Below are positions 34,625 to 45,301 of a DNA stretch of 64,000 nucleotides, piece after piece; within the stretch, counting starts at the first letter, position 1, and every line of letters starts with the position of its first letter. The translations under genes were made by a program, and so were the position numbers. This DNA comes from Gnetum montanum (taxonomy: Eukaryota > Streptophyta > Gnetopsida > Gnetales > Gnetaceae). Location: contig MNCI01019132.1 in assembly GCA_015680685.1 (NCBI GenBank), forward strand, positions 36,904-100,903. Direction: 5' to 3'. Below the pieces are notes generated by a model. The model was not told where the DNA came from and did not search any database. It saw only the letters and a program-made list of their open reading frames with translations.

Positions 34625-36652
34625 TTGAAGGCTGGGCTAATGCAGCATAAACAATTGTCCCCCATGGAAATTCAAAAACATGATCGATTTTGTGAATTGG
34701 TCAAGAACCCAAGCTTGGCAACACCGGATGAACCCCCAGTTCCAAGAGGCTTTAGACTAGACTGGTTTTGCGAGTACCACCAACGTAATGGTCATGGTAC
34801 TGACTATTGTTTCACCTTGAAACAAGACATTCAACAAATGATTGATAGAGGTGAGATAACTTTTGATGAGGCCAACCCAGTCAAACCACAAAACCAGTCC
34901 ATGGGCATATATAAAGATCTCCTAAATACTAAAGAAGCACCATACATAATTAACACCATCTACACAGATAACAACTATGAAACACCAAAGAACCCCTTCA
35001 TAGTTCGTGTCCCCCCTACTGCACTAACATCACCTCAACCTTCATATTCCCCACACGATCTGCCTACCCCACAAAAACCATTGGTCATCCGAGTACCTCC
35101 CGCAGTGGCAACAGCACAGGTACGACCCCAAACCAAACCATTTGTTGTTCATGTACCCTTAGCTGATACAACCGCTAGTGTGACACCATCAAACCGGCCC
35201 ACTCCCTTCGCTGTCCAGGTACCACCGGCAGTGGCTACGACAGAGGTACCAACTACAAATTGCCTAACCCCGTTTGTGGTCAAGGTGCCTAGGTAGCCTG
35301 ATGTCCAAGCTCATACACCTCAAATACAATCCCTTCCTGCCCCATTCATCATTCGGGTCCTGAAACAACCTGATACTCCAACCCCAAATGTTCCTACGCA
35401 ACCCATGCAAGAATGCCTAGCAAATAGGCTTACCAGGGAACGTTTGGAGAAGGAACTCTTGGAGAAGGAACGCCAACGCCTTACACTGGGGCCCCTGAAA
35501 CCAACTTCGTTAAGCGCAATACCTATGGCTCCTTCTAACAATGAGCCAAGCATGAGTTATAAAGAGGAAAAATCAAGAATACAACACATATCTGACCCAA
35601 TAGTCATGAAAAATAACACGAAAGTTACCCCATGTGAGATACGACTGTTAGGTCCAATGGAGCAAGTGGCCATGGACAAGAATATGCCCAATGGTAAAGA
35701 CTTAGATAACACCCTAACCCAGGTTACGCAAGCCCTTAAACAAAAGAACACATCATTAAGCTTATACGACCTCATATTGACTTCGCCAGTTCATCGTGAA
35801 GCCTTAGTACAAATGTTAACATTGATCCCAGTTAGCGAAAATCTACTAGCAAATGAACCCTCTATACACGTGGTAATTTCCACACGACAAGGGTCGACAT
35901 CTAAAGCATTAGACTTTCATCCCAAAAACATTAAGATTGATGAGAAAACCAGAGATGTCACCCATGCATCCATGTTTATAACCATACGAATTAATCAATT
36001 CAAAATACATTGAGTACATGTAGATGACGGAGCAGCCACAAACGTAGTGCCTTATCCCGTCATTGAACAGTTAGGGCTTATAGAATTAATTAAACTGACA
36101 TCTACAACATGCCTGAAGTCATTTAATGGGTCACGAGTAGTGGTTAAAGGTACATTGACCTTGGATTTTATAACAGGGGATTGATTCCCCACATTTGCAG
36201 ACTTCGTGGTTATTGATGAGATGCCTAGTTTTAACCTAATCCTGGGACAACCCTGGTTGGCCCAGTTAAAAGTGATGTCTTTCCCCATTCATCAAGAAAT
36301 TCACTTACCCTATGAGGGGGGTGAAATCATTATCCATGGGGATGCTGCTACATCCATCATCTCATCTCACATGAAGGCAAATCAAGGCTTGGAAGTTAAA
36401 TTTGAGGAGCCTGAACAAGAGGACACTCCACATGAACATAAACTTGACAGAATTTCCAAAAAGCCCATACCGAAAGAAGAAAACGAAACACAAAGTGGTG
36501 ACCAACCCATAAATCGTGATCCCTCAGAAACCAAGGAAATGCCACCTAACCCAGAAACATCCAAGCATACTGACTTAGAGCCTACTTCGCCAGATGTCTC
36601 CTGGGTAGAGTTGCCATTCAATGTAATTAGTGAAGGAGATGTCGAATATTGA
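34625..36652 (+). pseudogene. gag C-terminus, VPP-repeat linker and protease of Tat-3
   Basis: The 223-residue open block from 34625 has the zinc-knuckle-like CEYHQRNGHGTDYCF and LKQDIQQMIDRGEITFDEAN, then a linker with repeated PFVVRVPP/VPPAVATTEV units. After a stop at about 35295 a 202-residue block (35405-36013) has RERLEKELLEKERQRLTLGP and VTQALKQKNTSLSLYDLIL. The protease active site VDDGAATNVVP has its Asp codon at 36026-36028, and ILGQPWLAQLKVMSFPIHQE follows in the last block. Stops at about 36012 and 36182. The Asp-Gly-Ala triad itself is intact. Confidence 0.85.
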
Positions 36653-37353
36653 ATCATACCCATCAAACCCACTCTTAACATAAAAACGAGAAAAAATCAA
36701 AAAGTTATTAAATAATTAACAAACTACGCCAGTCCGCAATGACGTTAAACTACGCAAGTCCAGAATGACATCAAACTATCGCATGTCTGCAATGACATAA
36801 AACTAGCCACGGTCAGAAATGGCCGGTTTACATCAAAACCCATTGTATCAGTCGATATCCCTCCTGTTATTTGTAGCCCGAAATGGCCTTAAACTAGAAT
36901 GATCACGTTGTAGTCTGTCATGAATTTAAACTTAAACCCACGTATGTATGGCCCGAAATGGCCTTAAACTAGAGCAAGTTTACTTTCATTTGCCTCAAAA
37001 GCTTAAATTCCCAATTTACATGCTTTGATTACGTTTTTGCACTACAAGTTACACTTTCCTTTATGTTTTCCTTGGCACGGTTATTGTCTAGGTTACATTT
37101 GCACTTTATTTTAAGTTTATACTTAAACAACAAAACAAGTAAAAATGACTTTTTCTCTATGCCCCTGCATTATTTCTTCTCAACATTCAAACAAAACAAA
37201 AAAAAAACTAGAATGTGAAAACAACAAAAAATATATACAAATACATAAATGACCGATTACAGAAGTTAACCAAGTTTGCACATCTGTTAAATACATAGCT
37301 CAAAAAAATTGTTTACAATCCACAGAGACACATAACAACGCCAAATTTGAAAA
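36653..37353 (+). other. Spacer of Tat-3 with repeated TGACnTTAAACTA words
   Basis: Three 26-base units ending AATGACGTTAAA/CATCAAA/CATAAA run from 36725 to about 36800. GCCCGAAATGGCCTTAAACT then appears at about 36880 and 36950. The remainder is AT-rich. Homologous to 51806-52040 of Tat-2. Confidence 0.75.
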
Positions 37354-38980
37354 CTAAACATCAGGATCAGGAGGGGCTTTCCCCTCAAACTCCCCCACAT
37401 CATGAGTTCCGCCTCCACTGGGGCCACCTTCGTCACCACCGTCATCATGACTTTGTAAAAATAAAAGAAAATAATTAACTAAAAACAAAAAACAAAAAGG
37501 GGTAACATTTTCTACTAAAAACAGATAAAAATTACGAGTTTAAGCAACTTATCGAAGAGGATCCTCTTAGTCCAAACTCTAGCCGATGAAGGATTTCTTC
37601 TTTAGGGACACTTGCCCAGTCTGTTTCATCAAGGCCGAGATCAATATTGGCTAACGCCTTCCCTTTTTCCACAGTAGACCAAGTAGGATGTTTAAGAGGA
37701 AACTCGCCTACAGAAATCTCCCCAGAAGCTGTAGTGATTATTCTCTTAGGAGATTCCATCTCTACCACAGTGTGCCTAGCAAAGGCATCAAACGAAGACT
37801 GTAGGCCTAAACCCTCTACAAACATCTCCAGTTGACACTTCTCTATGGATATCTCCTTTAATGATTTTTTATAATGGTACTTATGATTCTTTTCATCTTG
37901 GCTCCATTTCCGCACCTTAGAAGTGAAAGCTTTCCAATCCTGACACTTGAGATTCAGCAGATCAATTTGTGCCTTTCGCTCTGCTAGCTCCCGAGTCATA
38001 GTTACTTGGCGATTCAATAGATTCTAATATCTGGTATAAGTAACCTCGGGGGTTCGTCAAAAACCATCACCTTTCAACCTAGCAAAGGAAAACTCATAGC
38101 GTGACCTAAAATCATCACGTTCTGTTGATAGTTTGGCAATCTCTTTTTCCCCCACCTGAATTCACAACCATAGCTTTTCGATGGAATGCCTGCAGGTCCA
38201 AAGAGACTTGGCATTTTGCACAACATATTCTAGCACCTCATCATAAATCTATCTTGGCACTTGCTCAATTTTTGATGGTAGTGCAGGCAGACTATCAATA
38301 CGGGTGGCCTCGGATGGGTCCCACTTCAGTTTAGCGCCTATTAATTTAAGGAGAATATACATTAGACATCGGATAGTAGAAACAGATGCAAAAATAGAAA
38401 GACTCAAAACATATGTACCTATTTCAGGATGAGCTTGTTGGATGCGATCAACTACCTTATCGACGATACCAAGGAAAAAATCCATCTTACTTGGCATTTC
38501 GATCCAAGTAAATGGTTCATTTGTAGAAGATGGACCAACTTCGGCAGTTGTTTCCATTGGAGTCTTCATCATAGGAATTTTCGAATGAACACTAGGAGTC
38601 GTCCAGGTTTCAACATTTGTGCCTTGTAGCAACAAAAACATAAGCTCAAAACTCCAAATAATGGAAATGAAATAATTCAAAACCAAATAAACATAATTAG
38701 GTGAATATACCGAAATCCCTTTCTTCTTCCAGATTTGGAGGATTGCTAAGGTTTAACCCTCCTTCATAGAAATCATCAAACATCTCTTCAGCTTCATCCT
38801 GATCACCAGTGTGATATTTTTCCATGGTGACTTCTGCTCGTTCTTTTTTTTCTTCCCTTATAGAGACAAGGACTTCCATCTAGTCATTACCTGCCTTGTT
38901 CTCCTCACCTTGGTTGGTGGGAACCTCTTCCTCCTCTACGATCGGTGCTAACCCCTCTCTTCTTACCTCAAGGGTTGGCT
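37354..38980 (-). pseudogene. C-terminal part of the antisense gene (exons 6-9)
   Basis: Exon 6 (38980-38711) is acidic: VEEEEVPTNQGEE, GDQDEAEEMFDDFYEGGLNL. Exon 7 (38622-38419) has PFTWIEMPSKMDFFLGIVDK. Exon 8 (38337-37536) is charged and helix-prone: MTRELAERKAQIDLLNLKCQ, KAFTSKVRKWSQDEKN. It then continues VEMESPKRIITTASGEISVG and ends LNS at a GTAATT donor. Exon 9 (37450-37354) gives the acidic tail and a TAG stop. Split codons rebuild sensible residues at 38711/38622 (Gly), 38419/38337 (Gly) and 37536/37450 (Ser), which supports the model. Stops: one in exon 6, four in exon 8. Confidence 0.6.
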
Positions 38981-39090
38981 CTGATGACATTCATATGTTA
39001 AACATCAATTTAGTATAAATGCCCAAAATAATAATAATAATAATAATAACAAAACAAGGATAAATGAATGAATGAATTAGGCTCACTTAC

Positions 39091-40306
39091 CACATGTAGA
39101 TACTTTAAACCGTATGCGTTTCACCTTTGGTTCATCTACAGCTAGAGCAACCTCTCTAGAGTGCTTAGGGATTTGAACTTTAGATTTTTCCTTCCTGATA
39201 GTCTCCTTGATTACTCAAGTAGCTCTCCTAGCAATATAGGGCATACCACCTGGCTCCAATCCTACGCTGTCACATGTGTGGATTCCCATTGTAACAGAGA
39301 CCAATTCATCAATCCCTTCGGGAGCATCTTAAGATTTAGTCACTTCAAACAAGTGGTGAATCCACGGACGAGATAGTTGATCACAATTCCTTAACACGTA
39401 CTTGTTACCCACACAAACTACTAGAAATTTAGCTAGTTGGTGTAGGTAACCGGCGAAGAATGCAAAGGTAAAATGGGATTGTGCCTCAACGTTTGAACGT
39501 AATCTCACTATCTCTCCATGGAAACCTAAAAGTAAAAACTAAGTTCCATTATAACGCACGCCAGTCTCCAGAATCATGCGCATGATATGCATAGATTCTA
39601 CCCAAAAAGTCTTCACTTGGGATAGGGACTTAGGAAACACGTGCGCTCTAAATAGTGGATGCAGCTGATTTACTTCAGTTACTCTCGATCTTCCCTACAT
39701 AGGGAATCCCTTAGCATCCTTAAGTACACCTAGCCAATCCTCCAGCTCACGAATAACATGGACCTCTTTTCGTGTCCTATCCAAAGTTACTTTAGCCCCA
39801 TCTGCCGATACATCGAAGAGGTTTGAAAAGAACTCCATCGACAAATGGAAAGCTACTTTAATTCCCTTGACACGAGTGCTATAGTAAGTAACAGCTTCGT
39901 TGAAAGAATCAACGATCACAATCATCTCGATCATGGAGACGTTAGGACTTAGAGTAGTAAACAACTCCATGAGGCCAGCATCACTTAAGCAAGTGATAAT
40001 ATGTGATGGTGCCTTATCCTACAACCATCTTTGTGCATCGTAAATCTCCCCAAATTTCATGGCCAAAGTGCCCTTAGTCTGACCAATTGTTATGGTGACT
40101 CCACCAGGGGTGACATCCACTGTACGCACAGGGTAAAATCATAGAATTAATACAACCAATGAGGTAGCAAAACAAACAAATGTGAGGCGTCAAAAACACT
40201 ATTACTTACCGTTGGCCAATGCATTAAGACCATTAGAAGTCGAATCAGCATCGTGTGGGAAAACTGGCCCGTTACGGAACCAATCCCCATGTAGCCACCC
40301 CTGAGC
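39091..40306 (-). pseudogene. Unrecognised middle region of the antisense gene (exons 4-5)
   Basis: Exon 4 (40306-40210) reads GWLHGDWFRNGPVFPHDAD and ends at GTAAGT. Exon 5 (40119-39091, 1029 bases) keeps a single frame with five stops and no shift: DVTPGGVTITIGQTKGTLAM, FSNLFDVSADGAKVTLDRTR, VHVIRELEDWLGVLKDAKGF, FAGYLHQLAKFLVVCVGNKY, then basic VKRIRFKVSTC before GTAAGTGAGC. The absence of frameshifts over more than a kilobase, against frequent stops, fits point decay of a once functional exon. I do not recognise the family. Confidence 0.55.
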
Positions 40307-40385
40307 CTCACATCATGCAAAAGCCTTGGAGTATCATTTGTGAAAATGTACAATTTCACACGACACCACGGAGAGTGGGACCTAC

Positions 40386-40989
40386 CATAAAAGCCTCCAA
40401 GGTGGTATGAGCCAATGCGATTCCATCATCACTTATGCATACCCCTTCTTGATCAAATCGAGGCTTGTAAAGAAACGATGGTCAAAATATGAACAACCAA
40501 TTAGCATCAAAGCACAAACGTTAAATTAAACAACCTTACCTTTCTACCCTGTACACCGTTCCAGGAGGATTCTAGAACAAAGTGTGCACACGAGAGGCTA
40601 GGAATAAGGTGCTATTGACATTGTGAGGGCTACATGATAATAATTCCCACACATGTGTCAATGGACGGGAGGATCTGGGCCCTCCAGACGAACTATTCGC
40701 AACCATAAACAATCCCTCATCGACGTCGATCATGAAGGCCACTATGCCATTCAAGGATCCCTATAACATAGTCTCAACGACACTCCATGCTAATTTTTCA
40801 CTTAGGTGAGACCATACTACTACACTGAATCCCTGTAAGATGAAGGCAAGGAACTCGTTGGCACCCATTCTGAACCATACCCCATCTCGATCAATGATCA
40901 TATCAAGTACCGGCTCATCAGAATCAATAGTCCCGAGCCACGCTAGAACTCCAGCAAGCTCCACCACTAAGAGGAAAGGTTTAGGACCT
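40386..40989 (-). pseudogene. FCP1/NIF-like domain of the antisense gene (exons 2-3)
   Basis: Motif order fits HAD-type FCP1/NIF phosphatases: a hydrophobic strand LLVVELAGVL (canonical D-x-D-x-T/V-L), VWFRMGANEFLAFILQGFSV and VVWSHLSEK (canonical RPGxxEFL...FxxxxWSS), IVAFMIDVDEG, RPLTHVWELLS (canonical KPLxxVW), NVNSTLFLASR (canonical NTLLIDDS) and NPPGTVYRV (canonical NPPNTA). Exon 3 adds PRFDQEGVCISDDG. The nucleophile Asp is Glu (codon 40959-40961) and the second Asp is Ala (40953-40955). The later DDS pair is also gone, so it cannot act as this phosphatase class. Two stops interrupt exon 2. Confidence 0.6.
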
Positions 40990-41395
40990 CTGCACAAATT
41001 CAAGAACCAGTATAAGTAAACTACACACACAAGAAACAAAAAAGAGAGAGAGAGAGCTAAAAGAGTAGATTTCACACTAGGGGGCAGGCCAGCACTTGGA
41101 AGAAGGCTTCCAAGGTTCACGCTGGGCATGTAGATCCTGCAAACTCAGAATGTGGGTGTGCAAACCCTTCATGCTGAGCATTTTGACCACCCCTGCATGT
41201 TGAACATGTCACTAGATTGCATAAAATTGACCGTAAGCCGAGTAAGGGAGACAAGGGTTGATGCTGGCCTGAACGCTAATATCCACGCTAGACCTCACAC
41301 AAATTCTATGCACCAAAAAACAAAAAAAAAATTGAACACAAACTAACACATCCAGTAAACAAAAATGCAAATTTACACAAAGGACTAGGGTTTAC

Positions 41396-41525
41396 CAGTG
41401 CATCGATCCAGACCATGATGGGATCATGGGCTTGGGCAAGCACTGGAGCATCGCTTCACTCTTCTCAGCAAAGGTCAAGTCAGGCTCCTTCCTTCTTTGG
41501 TCTCTCACCCGCTTCCCCTTGCCCA
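41396..41525 (-). pseudogene. Antisense gene exon 1
   Basis: ATG at 41523-41525, reading MGKGKRVRDQRRKEPDLTFA, EKSEAMLQCLPKPMIP and SW, then donor GTAAAC. Lys/Arg-rich start. Homologous to Tat-2 52599-52793. An extra small exon around 41135-41050 (MPSVNLGSLLPSAG) may lie between this and exon 2. Confidence 0.6.
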
Positions 41526-41579
41526 TCCTGTCATGCTGTGTTCAAGACCTTTATGTTGGAGCAAGGACGTGCACACTAA

Positions 41580-41882
41580 AAGTCCCTATCTAGTGTTCAT
41601 ACTTAGGGTTTCTAAGCAAAGGGGGTTCACGCTGGAGGCTAGTTTTAAGGCTTCACGTTGAAACCTCCACGCTTCCTTCACACTGGGGTTTCTGATCCCT
41701 TCATGCTGAAACCTCCACGCTGCCTTCACATTGGGGTTTCCGATCCCTTCACGCTGAAACCTCCACGTTGCCTTCACGCTAGGGTTTGTATCTGCATGCT
41801 AAGGATTCACGTCGAAACCTCCACGCTGCCTTCACAATGGGGTTTCTGATGCCTTCACACTGAAACCTACAATGGAAGGTAA
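41580..41882 (+). repeat. About 48-base tandem repeat upstream of the antisense gene
   Basis: Four or so degenerate units with TTCACGCTGAAACCTCCACG and CTGCCTTCACxxTGGGGTTT lie between antisense exon 1 and the resumption of pol sequence. Frames through it are repeat translations. It marks the left side of the RT deletion. Confidence 0.8.
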
Positions 41883-42640
41883 TGATTGTTGAGTTTGACC
41901 TACGTTACATAGCTCAATCATCCATCAAAGGGCAAGCTATAGTAAATCAAATGACCGCATCACCAACACAGGATTAAGCAACAATTAATCTAGAGTTTTC
42001 AGATGAAAATGTAAGCATAATAGACATAGTTCCCGATAACTATGATGCGATATTAAACTTTGATGGAGCATCCACCTCCCGAGGCGGAAGTGCTGCCTCT
42101 GTTATCACATATCCCTCCGGGGAGATCCAACCCTTTGCTTACCGATTTAACTTTCCTTGTACCAATAACGTAGCAGAGTATGAAGGTCTTCTCAGAGGCC
42201 TCATAGCAGCATAAGTGTCAAACATCACATGTCTCATAGTTAGAGGAGACTCACAGTTAATCATAAACCAAGTCAAAGACATTTACGCATGCAAAGCATC
42301 TCATCTACAACCCTACTGTGACCTGACGAAATACTTGCTGAAACAGTTTATAAATATAGAACTACAACATGTGTCTAGAAAGGATAATACCATTGCAGAT
42401 GCACTAGCCACGTTAGCTCTAAATATCTCACCCGATATGTTTTACGTGCTACCTAGTTCCATCGTGAGCTACGACAAGCCCATAACTGATTCTCCCGATG
42501 AACTTCCCATAGCATCCGTTAGCATGAAACACGCCATAGAATGGTACGATGACATCAAAGAGTACCTTCTACATGGCGAACCACCTCAATATCTAACGAA
42601 TGCTCAGAAGAATGTAGTATGAAAATGCTCTAAAAAATGT
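41883..42640 (+). pseudogene. End of RNase H and second RNase H of Tat-3
   Basis: Pol resumes at MIVEFDLRYIAQSSIKGQ, the last residues of the RT-linked RNase H (compare MITKFDLHYVTQSSTKGQ in Tat-2). Then comes the second RNase H: DAILNFDGASTSRGGSAASV, VAEYEGLLRGL, VRGDSQLIINQV and VSRKDNTIADALATLA. The FDGA Asp, EYEG Glu, GDSQ Asp and ADAL Asp are all kept, so this copy is better than in Tat-2. Stops at about 41968, 42211 and 42621. Confidence 0.88.
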
Positions 42641-43765
42641 ACACTAGTAGGAGATACACTATGTCATCGATCCTATGAAGGCATCTTGTTAACATGCGTT
42701 AGTAGTATCGTGGAATAAATTCATGAAGGACTATGCGGAGGACACGTAGCACCTAAAGTAATGGCAACAAAAAGCAGACATCTAGGCTATTATTGGCCAC
42801 ATATGGAGTATGATTGCTTCTCCAAGGTCAAGAGGTGCAATATGTGTCAAAAGCATGGTAATCTTATACATGTTCCGCCTAATGGATTACATACGACTCA
42901 AATCACATGGCCTTTCCAGAAATGGGGGTTAGACATCATAGGACCAATAACTCCCCCATCTTCTACGGGACATAGCTTTATCATAACTGCAACTGAATAC
43001 TTCACAAAATGGGTAGAAGCTATCCCTCTTAGGAAGACCACGTCGAAACAAGTATGCAACTTTATCCTTGAAAACATTGTTACCCGTTTTGGCATCCTGA
43101 TGACTATCATCACTGACAACGGGCCACAATTCAGCAGTGTCGAAACAAAAATGTTCTGTGAGAGCCTAGGTATTAAACACTCATTTTCATCGCCCTACTA
43201 CCCTCAGAGCAATAGACAAGCAGAAGCCATGAATAAGATTGTCATCTCAGTGCTCAAGAAGATGCTTACTTAGAGCAAGAAAAGATGGCACGAGCAGCTA
43301 GTATATGCATTATGGGCCTACCGGACTACGCATCAGACGTCCACAGATAAAACACCATATAGTCTTGTTTATAAATCAAAAGCTATTTTACCTCTGGAGT
43401 TGCAGATACCATCCCTAAGGATCACACTCTCTAGACTCCTTGATGAGGGTCAAAATAATGCCTTTCGCATTGTTGACCTCGACTCGGTGGAAGAAGAACG
43501 CACACGAGCGCTTAACCAAATCAAATGGTATCAGAAGCAACAACGATGATGCCATCAGCATGACGTTCACAAGTGCCTGATCAAAGAAGGTAACCTTGTA
43601 CTTAAGGCAATCCGCGAACACTCAGACAAATTCTCAACCAACTGGAAAGGACCTTACTTAGTCACTAAAGCATATGATAATGGATCATTCAAGCTCACTG
43701 ACATGGATGGAAATGAATTGGCCAATCCTACGAATCACATGTACCTGAAACCATTCTATGTCTGA
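42641..43765 (+). pseudogene. Integrase of Tat-3 with intact DD35E triad
   Basis: HHCC finger: HEGLCGGHVAPKVMATKSRH and VKRCNMCQKHG at 42722-42860. Core residues: Asp 42932-42934 (WGLDIIGPI), Asp 43115-43117 (ITDNGPQF), Glu 43223-43225 (RQAEAMNK), exactly 35 residues between the last two. A 170-residue open block (42761-43273) covers all three. Then TAG, followed by YALWAYRTTHQTS, TPYSLVYKSKAILPLEL and WKGPYLVTKAYDNGSFKL, ending KPFYV at about 43764. Inserts DNA copies when active; now interrupted by stops at 42716, 43273 and about 43550. Confidence 0.9.
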
Positions 43766-45301
43766 TGATCTTAAGGTACGTCACGGTCCTAGCATCATGA
43801 CCTAAAACTGATACCACAAACACGTCCTGGAATCATGATAGTAAACTGATACCACAGATACGTCCTGGGTTATGACTCAAAACTAACACCTCAGAGTGGT
43901 CCTAGCATCATGACCTAAAAATGAGACCACAAAGCATCTAGTATGACATTAAACTACCACAGTTTGGTTCACCAAAGTCAGTTAAGACCATAAACTAGCT
44001 TGCCTCTTCATAGTCCTCCACAACTATAAACTAGCATCGCACCGTCCACTACGACGATAAACTGGCAATGTCCAATGGGTTATGACGTAAAACTAACCCA
44101 TGATAGTCCACTAAGACTATAAACTAGCAAGATCATCTCTGGCACATTTATCTGATGCTATAATTCATGACATTTCTTCATCAACTCCTACTACATCATT
44201 CATCACATCAGCTCTGACAACACTATTGCTGCTCATTTTGTTTGCCTTAAGTTTCACATGGTGCCTCCACTTGTAGCGACCACATTCGTGTCTAAAGTGT
44301 TCGCTAAATCATTCACTTGTGATTTTCTTGTCTCCTTGGAGTTGTGTTTGTAGGATGACACCCAGTGGTGCTCATACATGATACACATCATCACGGTAAC
44401 AAGGTGCCACATTGTTTCTAACACACGCAACCAGGTTAATCAACCTGTTCAAAAGTACATTCCCAGTTCCCAATACATTCTCCATTTTCCCAATACTCTC
44501 ATTCCCTTTCCTACCTGGTTACAGTTCCTAGATACATCTAGTACACCCCAAAACTTTGAGTACACTGTTGCACACTGTGACACTCTCAAGCAGTTGCAAC
44601 ACACCACATGACACATGAGCATGAGTGTAAAATTGAAAGAAAGCTCTTCCCCCCCCCCCCCCTCCCCCCAAAAAAAAGAGAAAAGAAAAAGAAAAAGAAA
44701 AAAGAAAAGATCAAAGAGAAAAGAGCACCATGAATCACAAGACCCTTGGCAATTCCCATACAAGCCATAGGTGGGAAGGTAGTTGTCTTGGAAAAAAGTC
44801 CTCGTGTCTCAAACCATCATGTTACACCTCACTGCGTGGCTTTGGCTATTGGACAATGGGTTCCCTTAAACATAACACAAGGGTCCTATTTCTCCAAAGA
44901 ACTCACCACCTCATTGCATGGCTTTGGTTGTGGCAACGAGTTCTGTTAAACATGATACAAGAGTCTCGTTCCTCCAAAGGACGTACTCCTCATGCCTTGG
45001 TTCCAAGTCTGCCAAATATTGGCCATTGACAAGGAACGACATGACTTGTTTGCATAAGATGAATACTCCTCTCCCACACCAACACAATCCCTTGATCAAT
45101 TCCCAATCCCACAGTTGCAAACATCTCCTCTAGATATCATCTCAAAACTTCATTCCCCAATCCCAGGTACTTCTGAACACAGTGCAAGGACATTTGGACA
45201 AGGGTCAAAGGACAATGCTACTAAGTTTCTTGTGGTGTTTTGTACTTCTTTTTCAATGCTTCTTGGGTCAATTCCTCCAAGTGTCAACAAAGAGTGGCCA
45301 A
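43766..45301 (+). other. Tat-3 3' non-coding region
   Basis: Four divergent copies of the 38-base unit (43782-43930), several TGACnnTAAACTA words to 44130, then no coding to the LTR. A run of about 17 C (44650-44666) is followed by CCCCCCA and an A/G-rich tract to 44720. The degenerate polypurine tract AAAGAGTGGCC lies just before 45302. Frames around 44450-44770 arise from the homopolymer. Confidence 0.7.

Larger units (their letters stand above)
37354..41525 (-). pseudogene. Intron-bearing antisense gene inside Tat-3
   Basis: Opposite in strand to gag and pol. Proposed exons, in order of reading: 41525-41396, 40989-40540, 40463-40386, 40306-40210, 40119-39091, 38980-38711, 38622-38419, 38337-37536, 37450-37354. 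Introns after exons 4 and 5 start GTAAGT, after exon 2 GTAAGG, and most end in AG; introns are 80-200 bases. Frames join cleanly at most borders, while exons 1-2 and 2-3 do not join cleanly (one-base mismatch at the latter). Encoded regions: basic N-terminus, FCP1-like domain, unrecognised middle, helical charged region, acidic Gly-rich end HDDGGDEGGPSGGGTHDVGE. About ten in-frame stops make it a pseudogene. It sits where Tat-2 has its protease-RT spacer, so it seems to be carried by the element. Confidence 0.7.

Noticed and set aside
44449-44768. Phe/Gly-rich minus-strand frames of 60-104 residues, resembling a membrane protein
   Set aside because: Translation of the poly-C and A/G-rich tract in the Tat-3 3' region.
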